In this document: positions 43,892 to 52,210 of the stretch, in pieces
Numbering within the stretch: position 1 is the stretch's first letter
Layout: every line of letters begins with the position of its first letter
DNA from: Desulfatibacillum alkenivorans DSM 16219
GTDB lineage: Bacteria > Desulfobacterota > Desulfobacteria > Desulfobacterales > Desulfatibacillaceae
Assembly: GCF_900142135.1 (NCBI RefSeq)
Contig: NZ_FQZU01000012.1
Location: 1 to 64,000, forward strand
Direction: 5' to 3'
Length of the DNA: 64,000 nucleotides
Notes under the pieces: model-generated
The model's input: the letters and a program-made list of their open reading frames with translations, nothing else
What the model was told of the DNA's origin: nothing
The model's database searches: none
Program-made: the position numbers and the translations under genes

Positions 43892-46393
43892 ATGACTGCA
43901 GAACCCGCAAAGTTGGACGTGAGTCTCCAAGAACATGAAGAGAAACAGGAATGGTGGTGGATCGCGGAAAAAAAGCGCTCCAAAAGGCTGGACTATTTGA
44001 GGAAGGCCGTGTGGAAAAAAGGGGCTTTGGGCGGCAACTACGCCCCTGGAATCAAAGTGGACCTGGAAGGTCCCAAGCTGTTTACGGACATGTGGAAGTG
44101 GTGGAAATTCGACCCCATCATCATGCGCAGGGCCAAAGCACTGGCCCATGTTTTTGACAATATTCCCATTTTTATTACGGATCATTCCCAACTCGTGGGG
44201 TACTGGGGCAGCGCTCCCCATACCATCAGCTGGCGCGTGGACGGCGCGTCCATCGTCAACGAGGAACTGTACAACGAACCCGGCATCATGCCCGAGCCTG
44301 AAGAGGAATCCCTCCGCAAAGTGGCCGAGATCAACGATTACTGGGCCGGTCAGACCGCCGTGGACAAGGTGGCCCGCATTCTGGACCCGGAAGACGCGGT
44401 GAAGTTCCTCTCCGGCGCCATCGGCTGGGGCGCCCCGACCTCCGCATACGGCTATTCGGGCAAGAACTACGAATATTACCTTAAGGGCGAGCGCGGCTTT
44501 GAAGACATCATCGCCGACATTGAAGATCACATCGCCGAAGCCGAAGAAAAAACCATCGGCGTCCCCGGCCCGGACATCCTGCACATTTACGATCGCATCC
44601 AGAACTGGGAAGCCATGATCCTCGTGCTGGAAGCGGCCATCCGGTTCGCCAAACGCTACGCCCGTCTTGCCAGGACCATGGCCGAGCACCTGGAAACCGA
44701 CGAAAAGCGCAAGGAAGAACTCCTGCGCATCGCCGAAACCTGCGAGCGGGTTCCGGCCAAGGCCCCGCGGAACTTGCAGGAATCCTTCCAAATGGATTTG
44801 CTGATCCAGACCATGTCGCGCTTTGAAGCCAGCGAGGGCGCCTGGCCTGCAAGACCCGACTACTACCACGGGCCCTTTTACGAAAAAGACGTTCTCCAGG
44901 ACAAAAGCCTGACCGAAGAGGAAGCCACGGACCTTATCGGCGAATTCATGATCCGCGCATACGAAGTGGGCGGCTTCGGCCCCCGTTGGGCTCGTGAAGG
45001 CATGCAGGGCATCACCGGCACCTGGGTCTGGACCATCGGCGGCGTCAAGCCCGACGGCTCGGACGCATGCAACGCCCTGACCACCGCCTTCCTGCGCACC
45101 GCGCGCCTGATCCGGGTGTCCAATCCCACCTTCGCCTTCAGGTGGCATCCCAAAGTCTCCGACGAGGTCATGCGGGAATGCTTTGAGTGCATCCGCCACG
45201 GCCTGGGCTATCCGTCCTTCCGCAACGACCCCATTTTGGTGGCCAACTGCATGAACTGGCACGGCCACCCGGTGGAGGAAGCCCGCACCTGGGTGCATCA
45301 GGCCTGCATGAGCCCGTGCCCCACCACCAAAAACGGCGTCCAGCCCTTCCGCATGGCGTCCGCCACGGCCAATTGCGCCAAGATGGTGGAATACGCCCTG
45401 CACAACGGCTACGACCACGTGGTGGGCATGCAAATGGGCCCCCAGACCGGGGACGCCCGCACCTTTACGGATTTCGAGCAGCTCTTCGACGCCTGGACCC
45501 AGCAGATGCAGTGGCTGTTGAGCCTCCTGGTCCGCACTGTCAACCTGGGCCGGTACAAGGACCCCGAATTCTACGGCAGGCCCTTCCTCTCCGGCATCAC
45601 CGAGCGCGCCGTGGAAAGGGGCATCGACGCAGTCAGCCCCGAAGGCGAACGCGGCAACTGCTGGATCACCGCTTTCACCTGGGTGGAAAACGCCGACTCC
45701 CTGGCCGCCGTCAAAAAGCTGGTGTTCGACGATAAAAAATACACCATGGATCAGTTGATCACAGCCCTGGAAACCAATTGGGACGGCTACGAGCAAATGC
45801 GCCTGGACTTCGTCAATAAAGCGCCCAAATGGGGCAACGACGACGACTACGTGGACGACATCATGCTCCGGTGCCTGCGCACCATGGCCAAGCACAGCAA
45901 GGTCATGCGCTGCACCTCCAACAACACCTGGCCGGCCGCTCCCCAGAACGTCTCCGGCAACATCCACTACTCCTCCGTAGTGGGCGCCCTGCCCAACGGC
46001 AGAAGACTGGGCGACGCCCTGTACGACGGCGGCATCTCCCCCGGTCCGGGCCTGGATAAAAAAGGCCCCACAGCCGTGTTGAAGTCCTGCGGCAAGATCG
46101 ACCACGTGGCGGACGGCAGGGCCTTTTTGCTGAACCAGCGCCTTTCCCCCACCCAGATGGCCGGCGAGAAAGGGTATCAGCTCTGGCGGGCCTATATGCG
46201 CACCTGGGCCGACCTGGGCCTGGACCACATCCAGTTTAACATGGTCTCGGACAAAACCCTCCGGGCCGCCCAGAAAGACCCGGAAAAATACCAGGAGGTG
46301 ATCGTGCGGGTGGCGGGCTACAGCGCCCATTTTGTGGATATCTCCCGCAAAACCCAGGACAACATCATCCAGAGGACGATCCAGGGCATTTAA
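43892..46393 (+). CDS. assA: Alkylsuccinate synthase-type glycyl radical enzyme, catalytic subunit
   Basis: 833 residues from ATG 43892 (MTAEPAKLD), with AAGGAAAGACC upstream; the frame is open from GTG 43877. The C-terminal glycyl radical motif VRVAGYSAHF puts the radical glycine at Gly809. The catalytic-cysteine region is HQACMSPCPTTKNG with Cys472 and Cys476; the thiyl-forming cysteine is most likely Cys472. Sequence and length fit the fumarate-adding family (AssA/MasD, BssA). AssA fits best from memory of the N-terminal and central blocks, but a close aromatic variant cannot be ruled out. It adds an alkane carbon to fumarate, starting anaerobic hydrocarbon degradation. Activase genes and small subunits lie on both sides. 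Confidence 0.88.
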   Translation: MTAEPAKLDVSLQEHEEKQEWWWIAEKKRSKRLDYLRKAVWKKGALGGNYAPGIKVDLEGPKLFTDMWKWWKFDPIIMRRAKALAHVFDNIPIFITDHSQLVGYWGSAPHTISWRVDGASIVNEELYNEPGIMPEPEEESLRKVAEINDYWAGQTAVDKVARILDPEDAVKFLSGAIGWGAPTSAYGYSGKNYEYYLKGERGFEDIIADIEDHIAEAEEKTIGVPGPDILHIYDRIQNWEAMILVLEAAIRFAKRYARLARTMAEHLETDEKRKEELLRIAETCERVPAKAPRNLQESFQMDLLIQTMSRFEASEGAWPARPDYYHGPFYEKDVLQDKSLTEEEATDLIGEFMIRAYEVGGFGPRWAREGMQGITGTWVWTIGGVKPDGSDACNALTTAFLRTARLIRVSNPTFAFRWHPKVSDEVMRECFECIRHGLGYPSFRNDPILVANCMNWHGHPVEEARTWVHQACMSPCPTTKNGVQPFRMASATANCAKMVEYALHNGYDHVVGMQMGPQTGDARTFTDFEQLFDAWTQQMQWLLSLLVRTVNLGRYKDPEFYGRPFLSGITERAVERGIDAVSPEGERGNCWITAFTWVENADSLAAVKKLVFDDKKYTMDQLITALETNWDGYEQMRLDFVNKAPKWGNDDDYVDDIMLRCLRTMAKHSKVMRCTSNNTWPAAPQNVSGNIHYSSVVGALPNGRRLGDALYDGGISPGPGLDKKGPTAVLKSCGKIDHVADGRAFLLNQRLSPTQMAGEKGYQLWRAYMRTWADLGLDHIQFNMVSDKTLRAAQKDPEKYQEVIVRVAGYSAHFVDISRKTQDNIIQRTIQGI

Positions 46394-46445
46394 GGATAAT
46401 CCACGCCCTCCCGGCCCGTGGGCCGGAACCCGGCCTCTCAAAAAC

Positions 46446-46476
46446 GCAGGGAAAAAGGCCCTGCCTTTTCCCCTGC
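46446..46476 (+). promoter_or_regulatory. Stable intergenic hairpin between assA and the gamma-subunit gene
   Basis: GCAGGGAAAAAGGC (46446-46459) pairs with GCCTTTTCCCCTGC (46463-46476), one mismatch, 3-base loop. No T tract follows. It could protect the assA mRNA 3' end or set subunit ratios rather than end transcription. Confidence 0.55.
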
Positions 46477-46513
46477 AATCCGGGCCAGGGCGTTATGAAA
46501 GGAGAATGATCTA

Positions 46514-46678
46514 ATGAGCACATGCAGCGATTGCAAAAGTTTTTTCCCGCGTGAAGATGAACCCGGCAAGGGCGATTGCGTCCGGCGCGTGGTGGACCCC
46601 AGGCAGGCCTACTACACCACCAGGCCCAAGAACCCCGAGGAAGACGCCTCCGGTTGCGGCGAGTTCCGGAAAAGATAG
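46514..46678 (+). CDS. assC: Small gamma-type subunit of alkylsuccinate synthase (AssC-like)
   Basis: 54 residues starting MSTCSDCKSFFP, with GDCV and SGCGEF later: four to five cysteines in the order of BssC-type [4Fe-4S] subunits. It follows assA by 120 bases, with GAAAGGAGA before the ATG. Stop TAG at 46676-46678. Known relatives bind the large subunit and modulate its activation. Confidence 0.8.
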   Translation: MSTCSDCKSFFPREDEPGKGDCVRRVVDPRQAYYTTRPKNPEEDASGCGEFRKR

Positions 46679-46693
46679 AAAGGAAAACGCAAT

Positions 46694-46915
46694 ATGAAAT
46701 GCCCGGAATGCTCTTATGAAGCTCCCGTTCCTGAATTCAGGTATTTATATAATGTGCGCATTGATGCGCCCCTGACCCTGCGCCAGTGCCCCCAGTGCCA
46801 GGCGTGGCTGTCCGTGGACGAACTGGCCGGAGAATCCACCGGAAAGGTGGAAGCCGGCGACGCCCCCTGGGGCAAGTCCGCAGGCATCGAAAGAGACCTG
46901 GAAGAAGCCGTATAA
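46694..46915 (+). CDS. 73-residue Cys2-Cys2 mini-protein, paralogue 2
   Basis: MKCPECSYEAPV starts it, then LRQCPQCQAWLS: two CxxC pairs spaced as in the 81-residue protein at 40945. The C-terminus is acidic (RDLEEAV). It starts 15 bases after the assC stop with GAAAGGAAAACGC upstream. Likely a small metal-binding partner of the synthase; function unknown. Confidence 0.7.
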   Translation: MKCPECSYEAPVPEFRYLYNVRIDAPLTLRQCPQCQAWLSVDELAGESTGKVEAGDAPWGKSAGIERDLEEAV

Positions 46916-46934
46916 AGCAAACTTAAGCGGCGAT

Positions 46935-47142
46935 TGAGATTTCCCGGGACATGAACTCATCTCCCCGGCAGTCACACAACGCCTTGAGCAAGACATCGGA
47001 GATAAGTATCGTGTCCCCGTGAAATCGTTCCCTCCAACTACTGGTTTAGGTACGATTTCGAGGGACACGATACTGATTTCATCCGTTTTCACAGGCAGTT
47101 TTTTTGGTCTTGCAGAAATCAGTTCATGTCCCTGAAATCTCA
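46935..47142. repeat. Nested inverted repeats with four related 23-base arms
   Basis: The outer arms at 46935-46957 and 47121-47142 are near-perfect complements (TGAGATTT...GGGACATGAACT). The inner arms at 47005-47028 and 47052-47074 are likewise complementary (AGTATCGTGTCCC...AAATCGT). Arms of both pairs share GATTTC..GGGACA.GA..ACT, so four copies of one motif lie in two orientations. The stretch 46916-47540 has no credible gene. Confidence 0.8.
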
Positions 47143-47242
47143 GGCTGCCGCCGCATCCCTTCACGGGGATGAAGAAGATCGGCGGCGGCTTTAATCGACT
47201 TTGGCTTCAAGCGCCCTTTTACGCAACGCCTTCTGAAAAAGA

Positions 47243-47304
47243 CCGTCATCCCCGCAAGGGCGATCCGTTTTTTCAGGATCGCACGAAAGCGGGGACCCAG
47301 TGTC
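47243..47304. repeat. REP-type element with internal hairpin
   Basis: CCGTCATCCCCGC...GCGGGGACCCAGTGTC arms enclose a second hairpin, GCGATCC(tttttt-type loop)GGATCGC. Related to the element at 39791-39883. Confidence 0.7.
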
Positions 47305-47540
47305 TTTAAGAACATGAGGCAGAGGCTGTTATCGGCTTTTCAACAGACGGGCGCCGAAGGCCTTCGAATAAGAGCAACCAAGCATCAACTCCCCCATGGG
47401 GCGCAGCAGCATGAATCCGGACAACACGTCATATCAAACAGTCCGGGACACCCCGGAATCCCGCCCCCGCCCGGCGCGCTGCCGCTCTGCATCCCGCATA
47501 AAATTGCATCATCAAAAATATTGGAATCCAGGAGGATTGT

Positions 47541-47879
47541 ATGGAATTCACATGCCATCAGTGCGGCTATAAGGACGACCACGAGGAGTTTAAGTATCTT
47601 TGCCGGAACGGTTGCGTGGCCTGCGGAGAATCGGACCTCCGCGAATGCCCCAAGTGCGGCGCCCAGGTTATGTTCTCCCGGGCCCTGGCCTTGGAGACCG
47701 AAGACGTGCGCATGCGCGAGTTGTGCCAGGAATTGTCCGAAATTCCCAAGTCCGAGGATCCTGCCGTCCAGCAAAAAGCCATGGAAATCATCGGCAGCCT
47801 CAGGCGTATGAACGAACGCTGGAACATCCCCCAATTGAACGATTTTATCAAGCAGCGCTCCAGGGAGTTGTTTTTTTAA
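47541..47879 (+). CDS. 112-residue Cys2-Cys2 mini-protein, paralogue 3
   Basis: MEFTCHQCGYKDDHEEFKYL, then LRECPKCGAQV, repeats the layout of the proteins at 40945 and 46694. Two extra cysteines (RNGCVACGES) sit between the pairs. A helical acidic C-terminal extension follows (RMRELCQELSEIPKSED). Good AGGAGG site before ATG 47541. It precedes the MoxR gene by 15 bases, tying this family to the assembly genes. Confidence 0.72.
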   Translation: MEFTCHQCGYKDDHEEFKYLCRNGCVACGESDLRECPKCGAQVMFSRALALETEDVRMRELCQELSEIPKSEDPAVQQKAMEIIGSLRRMNERWNIPQLNDFIKQRSRELFF

Positions 47880-47894
47880 AGGAAGGGAGAAAGA

Positions 47895-48743
47895 ATGGCC
47901 GAAACGGAACACGGATTGGAAATCCCCCAGCGGGAGGAGCATTTTTTCCTGCCCCAAGACATCATCGACAACCTGGGAAGGATCGAAGCCCTGTCCCAAC
48001 GGCATCCGGTCAACATTTTGGTCGCCGGCAAGCAAGGGTGCGGCAAATCCACCATGGTGCGCCAGTTCGCCGCCAACAACAACCGCGCGTTGGCAACCTT
48101 CCAGATAGGCATTCTCTCCGAGCCGGGCCAGCTGTTCGGCGAGCACCGCTTGAAAGACGGCGAAACCTATTACCAGCAATTTTTGTTTCCCCAGGCCATT
48201 CAGACGCCGGGATGCGTCATCCATCTGGAGGAAATCAACCGGCCCGAGCATCCCAAAGCCTTGAACATGCTTTTTTCCGTGCTGTCCCAGGACCGCCAGG
48301 TCTGGACCGACGAACTGGGGCTGATCAAAGTCGCTCCCGGCGTGGTGTTTTTCGCCACATTGAACGAAGGCGAGGAGTTTGTGGGAACCGAAATGCTGGA
48401 TGCGGCCTTGCGGGACCGCTTTTACGTCACCCTCATGGACTATTTGACTCCCGAGGTGGAAACCGATGTTTTGCACCTTAAGACCGGCATTGACCAGGGC
48501 GACGCCCAGACCATCGTCAACATAGCCGGCCAGTTGCGGAAAAACACCCAGGAGCCGGTCACCGTGTCCACACGCCACACCTTGATGATCGCCGAAATGG
48601 TCGCCGTGGGCGCCACGGTGCGCGAGGCTTTCGCCAACAGCCTGCAGGTGAGCCGGGACATCCTGGAATCCGTGCTCCTTTCCCTGCATTTGGAGATGAA
48701 CATGACGGAAAGGTCCCATGGAAGCCGATACGAAAAATATTGA
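47895..48743 (+). CDS. MoxR-type AAA+ ATPase
   Basis: 282 residues. Walker A GKQGCGKST at residues 45-53; Walker B-like VIHLEEINRP at 108-117 with Glu-Glu in place of Asp-Glu. Sensor-type TLNEGEEFVGT lies near 155. MoxR/NorQ-type ATPases work with VWA proteins as assembly chaperones; BssE in benzylsuccinate loci is a comparable case. It overlaps the next gene by 26 bases. Confidence 0.87.
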   Translation: MAETEHGLEIPQREEHFFLPQDIIDNLGRIEALSQRHPVNILVAGKQGCGKSTMVRQFAANNNRALATFQIGILSEPGQLFGEHRLKDGETYYQQFLFPQAIQTPGCVIHLEEINRPEHPKALNMLFSVLSQDRQVWTDELGLIKVAPGVVFFATLNEGEEFVGTEMLDAALRDRFYVTLMDYLTPEVETDVLHLKTGIDQGDAQTIVNIAGQLRKNTQEPVTVSTRHTLMIAEMVAVGATVREAFANSLQVSRDILESVLLSLHLEMNMTERSHGSRYEKY

Positions 48744-50448
48744 TTTCACGCCGGCTTCGGCCTCGGACCCGGAGGAGGAAGATGGCCTTTCTTCCTTTTG
48801 GCGAAAAAACGTTTCCGGCCTGGAATCCGTGGAACTGGCCAACATCCTGCGGGCGCTCCGCAAGGTGGCGGGGCATATGGGGCCAAACGTGGGCCGGATC
48901 GAATACACGGGCATGGCCCACGGATCCGCCGCGTCCATCATCATCGACCCCGAGGTGGTCATGGGCGAATATCCGGCGCCGCCCCATAAGGTGGATTACC
49001 TCACGGGCCTGGTGGTGCATGAAGCCCTGCACAAAATCGAGTGGTCGGAAAAAGTGTGGAAAACGCTCGCCCCGGATTTCTCCGCCATGCCCGGCTTTTC
49101 CAGGATCGCCTTTCAAAAAATAATCCATACCGGCGAGGACGTTTACGTGGACCGCCTGGCCGACCGCTCCATCCTGGGCCGGTACGCAGCCCGCACCCGC
49201 AGCCGGGCCATGGACGAGGCGCAAGCCCGGCTGAGCGCCGAAAAGCCCACTTTGGAGCATTTGATCCATCTGTGGTGGGCCTCGTCCTGGTCCCCCCAAA
49301 TATTCGAGCGCGCTGCAGATTCTTACCTGCCCGCCCTGAAAATTCTTCAAAATTTAACCGCCTCCCTGGAATCCCTGCCTGACCGGACTGCAAGCATCAT
49401 CAAACGCTGCCAGGGCAGGGCGGACCTGTACAAAGCCGCCTGGAAAAACCTGGAACCGGAGGTGAAAGGCCTTTCCATCCAGGACAAGCGCTTGATCTGG
49501 CTGCCCGATTCGGCGGTTTCCGTCCATCAGGACGAGGACTCAGGCGCCCCGGCGCCCTCGCCGCGCAAAGGGCTGAACAACGCCCTCATGCGCGATATTG
49601 AAACCAACCTGGCCCAAAGCTCCGCAGACATCACGCCCATCATCCGATCCATCGTGGGGCCGGACAACCCGGACGTGGCGCCCATCTCCCGCTGGGACTT
49701 CAACATGGCCGCCCATCCGGTGATCGACCGGAAAACCGTGGGCAGGCTTAAAGCCGTCTTCGCCAATTACGCCGACCGGAAAAAAATCATGAGCCGGGGC
49801 CTGACCGGAGGCCGCGTGGACGGCCGCAAGCTGTACCGCGCGCCCATCAACGGCCGGTGCTTCAGGCAGACGGATTCCATCCCCTCCATGGACTGGAACG
49901 TCACCCTTTTGCTGGACGCCACGGGCAGCATGCGGGGCGGCAAATGGCGCATGGTGGAGAACACCGTAGGCGCCATGCACAAGGCCCTGGCCGGCTTTCA
50001 AAACCGCCTGGGCGCCTGGGCCTATTTTGAAATGGACGGCATCTGCATGATGTCCCGGCTGCTTTCCGGCCGCAACCTGTTGTCCGTGCCCCCCAGCGGC
50101 CAGACCGCCTCGGGCCAGGCCATCATTGCGGCGGCTTATTTCATGCCCAAGGACAAGCGCCGCAAGCTCTTGATCCACGTTACGGACGGGCAATCCAATT
50201 TTGGGGTGGATGTATCGTGCGGGATAGATTATTGTAGGCAGCAAAACATCAACCTGGTTACAATCGGATGCGGGGTTAAGGATCGGGCCAAGATGGAGGA
50301 GCAGTACGGAAGGACCATTCAGTTTGTGAGTCATTTCGGACAGCTTCCCATGGCCATGGAAAAGCTGTTAAAATGGTCATTTTTATACGGCGACGGAAAA
50401 AAACTCACTGCGGAGGCCCGCTTGCGCAGGCTTTTCGCAACGGACTAA
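48718..50448 (+). CDS. VWA-domain protein with HEXXH metallopeptidase-like site (DUF2201 type)
   Basis: 576 residues from ATG 48718, inside the end of the MoxR gene. HEALH near residues 101-105 (VVHEALHKIEW) matches the HEXXH zinc site of DUF2201_N-type putative metallopeptidases. The C-terminal von Willebrand A domain has the metal site DATGSMRGG near residue 399 and ends near ATD. With MoxR it forms a pair resembling NorQ/NorD or CbbX/CbbO systems that assemble or remodel metalloenzymes. In this locus the client is probably AssA; this is inferred from position. Confidence 0.85.
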   Translation: MEADTKNIDFTPASASDPEEEDGLSSFWRKNVSGLESVELANILRALRKVAGHMGPNVGRIEYTGMAHGSAASIIIDPEVVMGEYPAPPHKVDYLTGLVVHEALHKIEWSEKVWKTLAPDFSAMPGFSRIAFQKIIHTGEDVYVDRLADRSILGRYAARTRSRAMDEAQARLSAEKPTLEHLIHLWWASSWSPQIFERAADSYLPALKILQNLTASLESLPDRTASIIKRCQGRADLYKAAWKNLEPEVKGLSIQDKRLIWLPDSAVSVHQDEDSGAPAPSPRKGLNNALMRDIETNLAQSSADITPIIRSIVGPDNPDVAPISRWDFNMAAHPVIDRKTVGRLKAVFANYADRKKIMSRGLTGGRVDGRKLYRAPINGRCFRQTDSIPSMDWNVTLLLDATGSMRGGKWRMVENTVGAMHKALAGFQNRLGAWAYFEMDGICMMSRLLSGRNLLSVPPSGQTASGQAIIAAAYFMPKDKRRKLLIHVTDGQSNFGVDVSCGIDYCRQQNINLVTIGCGVKDRAKMEEQYGRTIQFVSHFGQLPMAMEKLLKWSFLYGDGKKLTAEARLRRLFATD

Positions 50449-50475
50449 CTCCCTATAATTTCAAGGAGGACAGCC

Positions 50476-50886
50476 ATGCTGGTAAGTGAAACCGTAGCAA
50501 AATTCCTGGAATCCCCGGACAGGACCAATGTGCTTGCCACCGCCAACGCCAAAGGCAAGGTCAATGCCGCGACTTTCGGCTCCCCCATGCTGGTGGACGG
50601 CAATAAGATACGCATGATGCTGGGGGATAACCGGACTTACGACAATTTATGCCAGAACCCCTCGGCCGCCCTTTTCATATCCATGCACGGCAAGACGGGC
50701 ATGCAGATGGAAGGCTGCCGCCTGTACTTAAAGGTGCTGGACATGGAGGACGAAGGCCCGGAATTTGATGAAGTGAAAAGCGAAATCAAAAAGCGCATCG
50801 GCGATGCCGCCGAGATGCTCAAGCATTTGATCAAATTTGAAGTTACGGAAACCCGGCCCATTGTGGATTTCGGACAGGGCGTCTGA
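50476..50886 (+). CDS. Pyridoxamine 5'-phosphate oxidase-fold protein
   Basis: 136 residues of the split-barrel flavin-binding family: TNVLATANAKGKVNAATFGSP near residue 18 is a typical strand pair. AAGGAGG precedes the ATG. It probably binds FMN or F420 but the sequence does not fix the reaction. Encoded just after the VWA gene in the same direction. Confidence 0.72.
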   Translation: MLVSETVAKFLESPDRTNVLATANAKGKVNAATFGSPMLVDGNKIRMMLGDNRTYDNLCQNPSAALFISMHGKTGMQMEGCRLYLKVLDMEDEGPEFDEVKSEIKKRIGDAAEMLKHLIKFEVTETRPIVDFGQGV

Positions 50887-50889
50887 TCC

Positions 50890-51363
50890 ATGGAGATTGG
50901 CGAAAACACCGAGGTCACCCTCCAGTTTTCCATCAAGGACCAGAAGGGCGAAGTCCTGAACGACATCTATGAATACACGCCGTACCGGTTTGTATTCGAC
51001 GAAGCCCCCAAAGATCAGTACCCCGGCCTGGAAAAAGGGGTGAAAGGCATGGCGCCGGGCCAGACCCGCATGTTTACGGTTCCGGCCGAAAGCGCCTTTG
51101 GCGAACGCGACAAGTCCCTGGTGGAGCGAATCCGGTCTGACGAATTGCCCAAAGGCTCCGTGGTCGTGGGCAATATGGTCAGGAAACTCTCGGAAACCGG
51201 CAAAGCCTCCAAACCTTATACGGTCACAGGATTTATCGGCGATTGGGTGTACCTGGACCAGAACCATCCCTGGGCGGGCAAGGATTTGTATTACACGGTG
51301 CGCATCATGGCCGTGGCGCCGGTCCCGGAAAAGAAGGACAAAGTCACCCCCATACGGCAGTAA
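50890..51363 (+). CDS. SlyD-like FKBP-type peptidyl-prolyl isomerase
   Basis: 157 residues starting MEIGENTEVTLQFSIKD. FGERDKSLV and DQNHPWAGKDLYYTVRI match SlyD/FKBP chaperone-isomerases, with an inserted domain between. Likely folds or matures a metal-containing client. It begins 3 bases after the PPOX gene stop. Confidence 0.82.
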   Translation: MEIGENTEVTLQFSIKDQKGEVLNDIYEYTPYRFVFDEAPKDQYPGLEKGVKGMAPGQTRMFTVPAESAFGERDKSLVERIRSDELPKGSVVVGNMVRKLSETGKASKPYTVTGFIGDWVYLDQNHPWAGKDLYYTVRIMAVAPVPEKKDKVTPIRQ

Positions 51364-51395
51364 CCCCATTATCCCCCGGAAAGGAAGACAAGTTC

Positions 51396-52193
51396 ATGCC
51401 TCAGGAAAATCTGCTGGCGGAAATCAGGGACCACGTGGGCGTCCTGACCTTTAACCGTCCGGAAAAGGGCAACTCCCTCACCCCGGAAATGCTCATTCGC
51501 GTGCACACGACCCTGGAGGAATGGGCCAAAGGCCCGGACGTGCGGTGCGTGCTTTTCACCGGAGGCCAGGGCAAATCCTTTTCCACCGGATACGACATTT
51601 CCGCCATTCCCACCAGCGTCTCCAAGGAAGAAGAGTCCTTGCTTAAGGAAAACAATCCCGTGGAGCTGGCGTTTCGCACCATCAAAAATTTTCCCTATCC
51701 CACCCTGGCGGCCTGGAACGGATACTGCTTCGGCGCGGCCCTCAACCTTTCCGTGTGCTGCGACATGCGGGTGTCCGTGGACGACGCGAAGTTCGGCATG
51801 CCTCCGGCCAAGCTGGGGGTGGTCTATCATGCGGAAGGCCTGCAGCAATTCGTGGAAGCCCTGGGCATGAGCGTCACCCGGGAGTTGTTCATGACCGCCG
51901 CGACCTACACGGCCCTGGAAGCCAGGGAGTTGGGCGTGGTCAGCCGCTTATATCCCCGGGAGATCTTTCATGAAGAGGTTGCAAAGCTGGCCCAATCCAT
52001 TGCAGACAACGCGCCCATCGCCTTAAAAAACAACAAGGCTGTTTTGAACATGCTGGCCGGCGGGGTTGAATTGACACCCGGGCAAAAGGCCCTGGCCGAA
52101 CAGCTTCAGGCCGAAGGCTTCGCCAGCGAGGACTTGAAGGAAGGGCAGGCTGCTTTTTTGGAAAAGCGCAAGCCCGTGTTTAAAGGCAGATAA
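51396..52193 (+). CDS. Enoyl-CoA hydratase/isomerase family protein
   Basis: 265 residues from ATG 51396 (MPQENLLAEIRDH), with AAGGAAG upstream. GVLTFNRPEKGNSLTPEM and the oxyanion loop FSTGYDISA are typical crotonase-fold motifs; the later WNGYCFGAALN block follows. The usual hydratase Glu pair is not fully clear, so it could be an isomerase or CoA-thioester lyase. It may act on beta-oxidation intermediates of the alkylsuccinate route. Confidence 0.8.
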   Translation: MPQENLLAEIRDHVGVLTFNRPEKGNSLTPEMLIRVHTTLEEWAKGPDVRCVLFTGGQGKSFSTGYDISAIPTSVSKEEESLLKENNPVELAFRTIKNFPYPTLAAWNGYCFGAALNLSVCCDMRVSVDDAKFGMPPAKLGVVYHAEGLQQFVEALGMSVTRELFMTAATYTALEARELGVVSRLYPREIFHEEVAKLAQSIADNAPIALKNNKAVLNMLAGGVELTPGQKALAEQLQAEGFASEDLKEGQAAFLEKRKPVFKGR

Positions 52194-52210
52194 TGTGATA
52201 TAGGAGAAAC

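Noticed and set aside
46393-46514. Rho-independent terminator right after assA
   Set aside because: The hairpin lacks a T tract, so it is listed as a possible processing structure instead.
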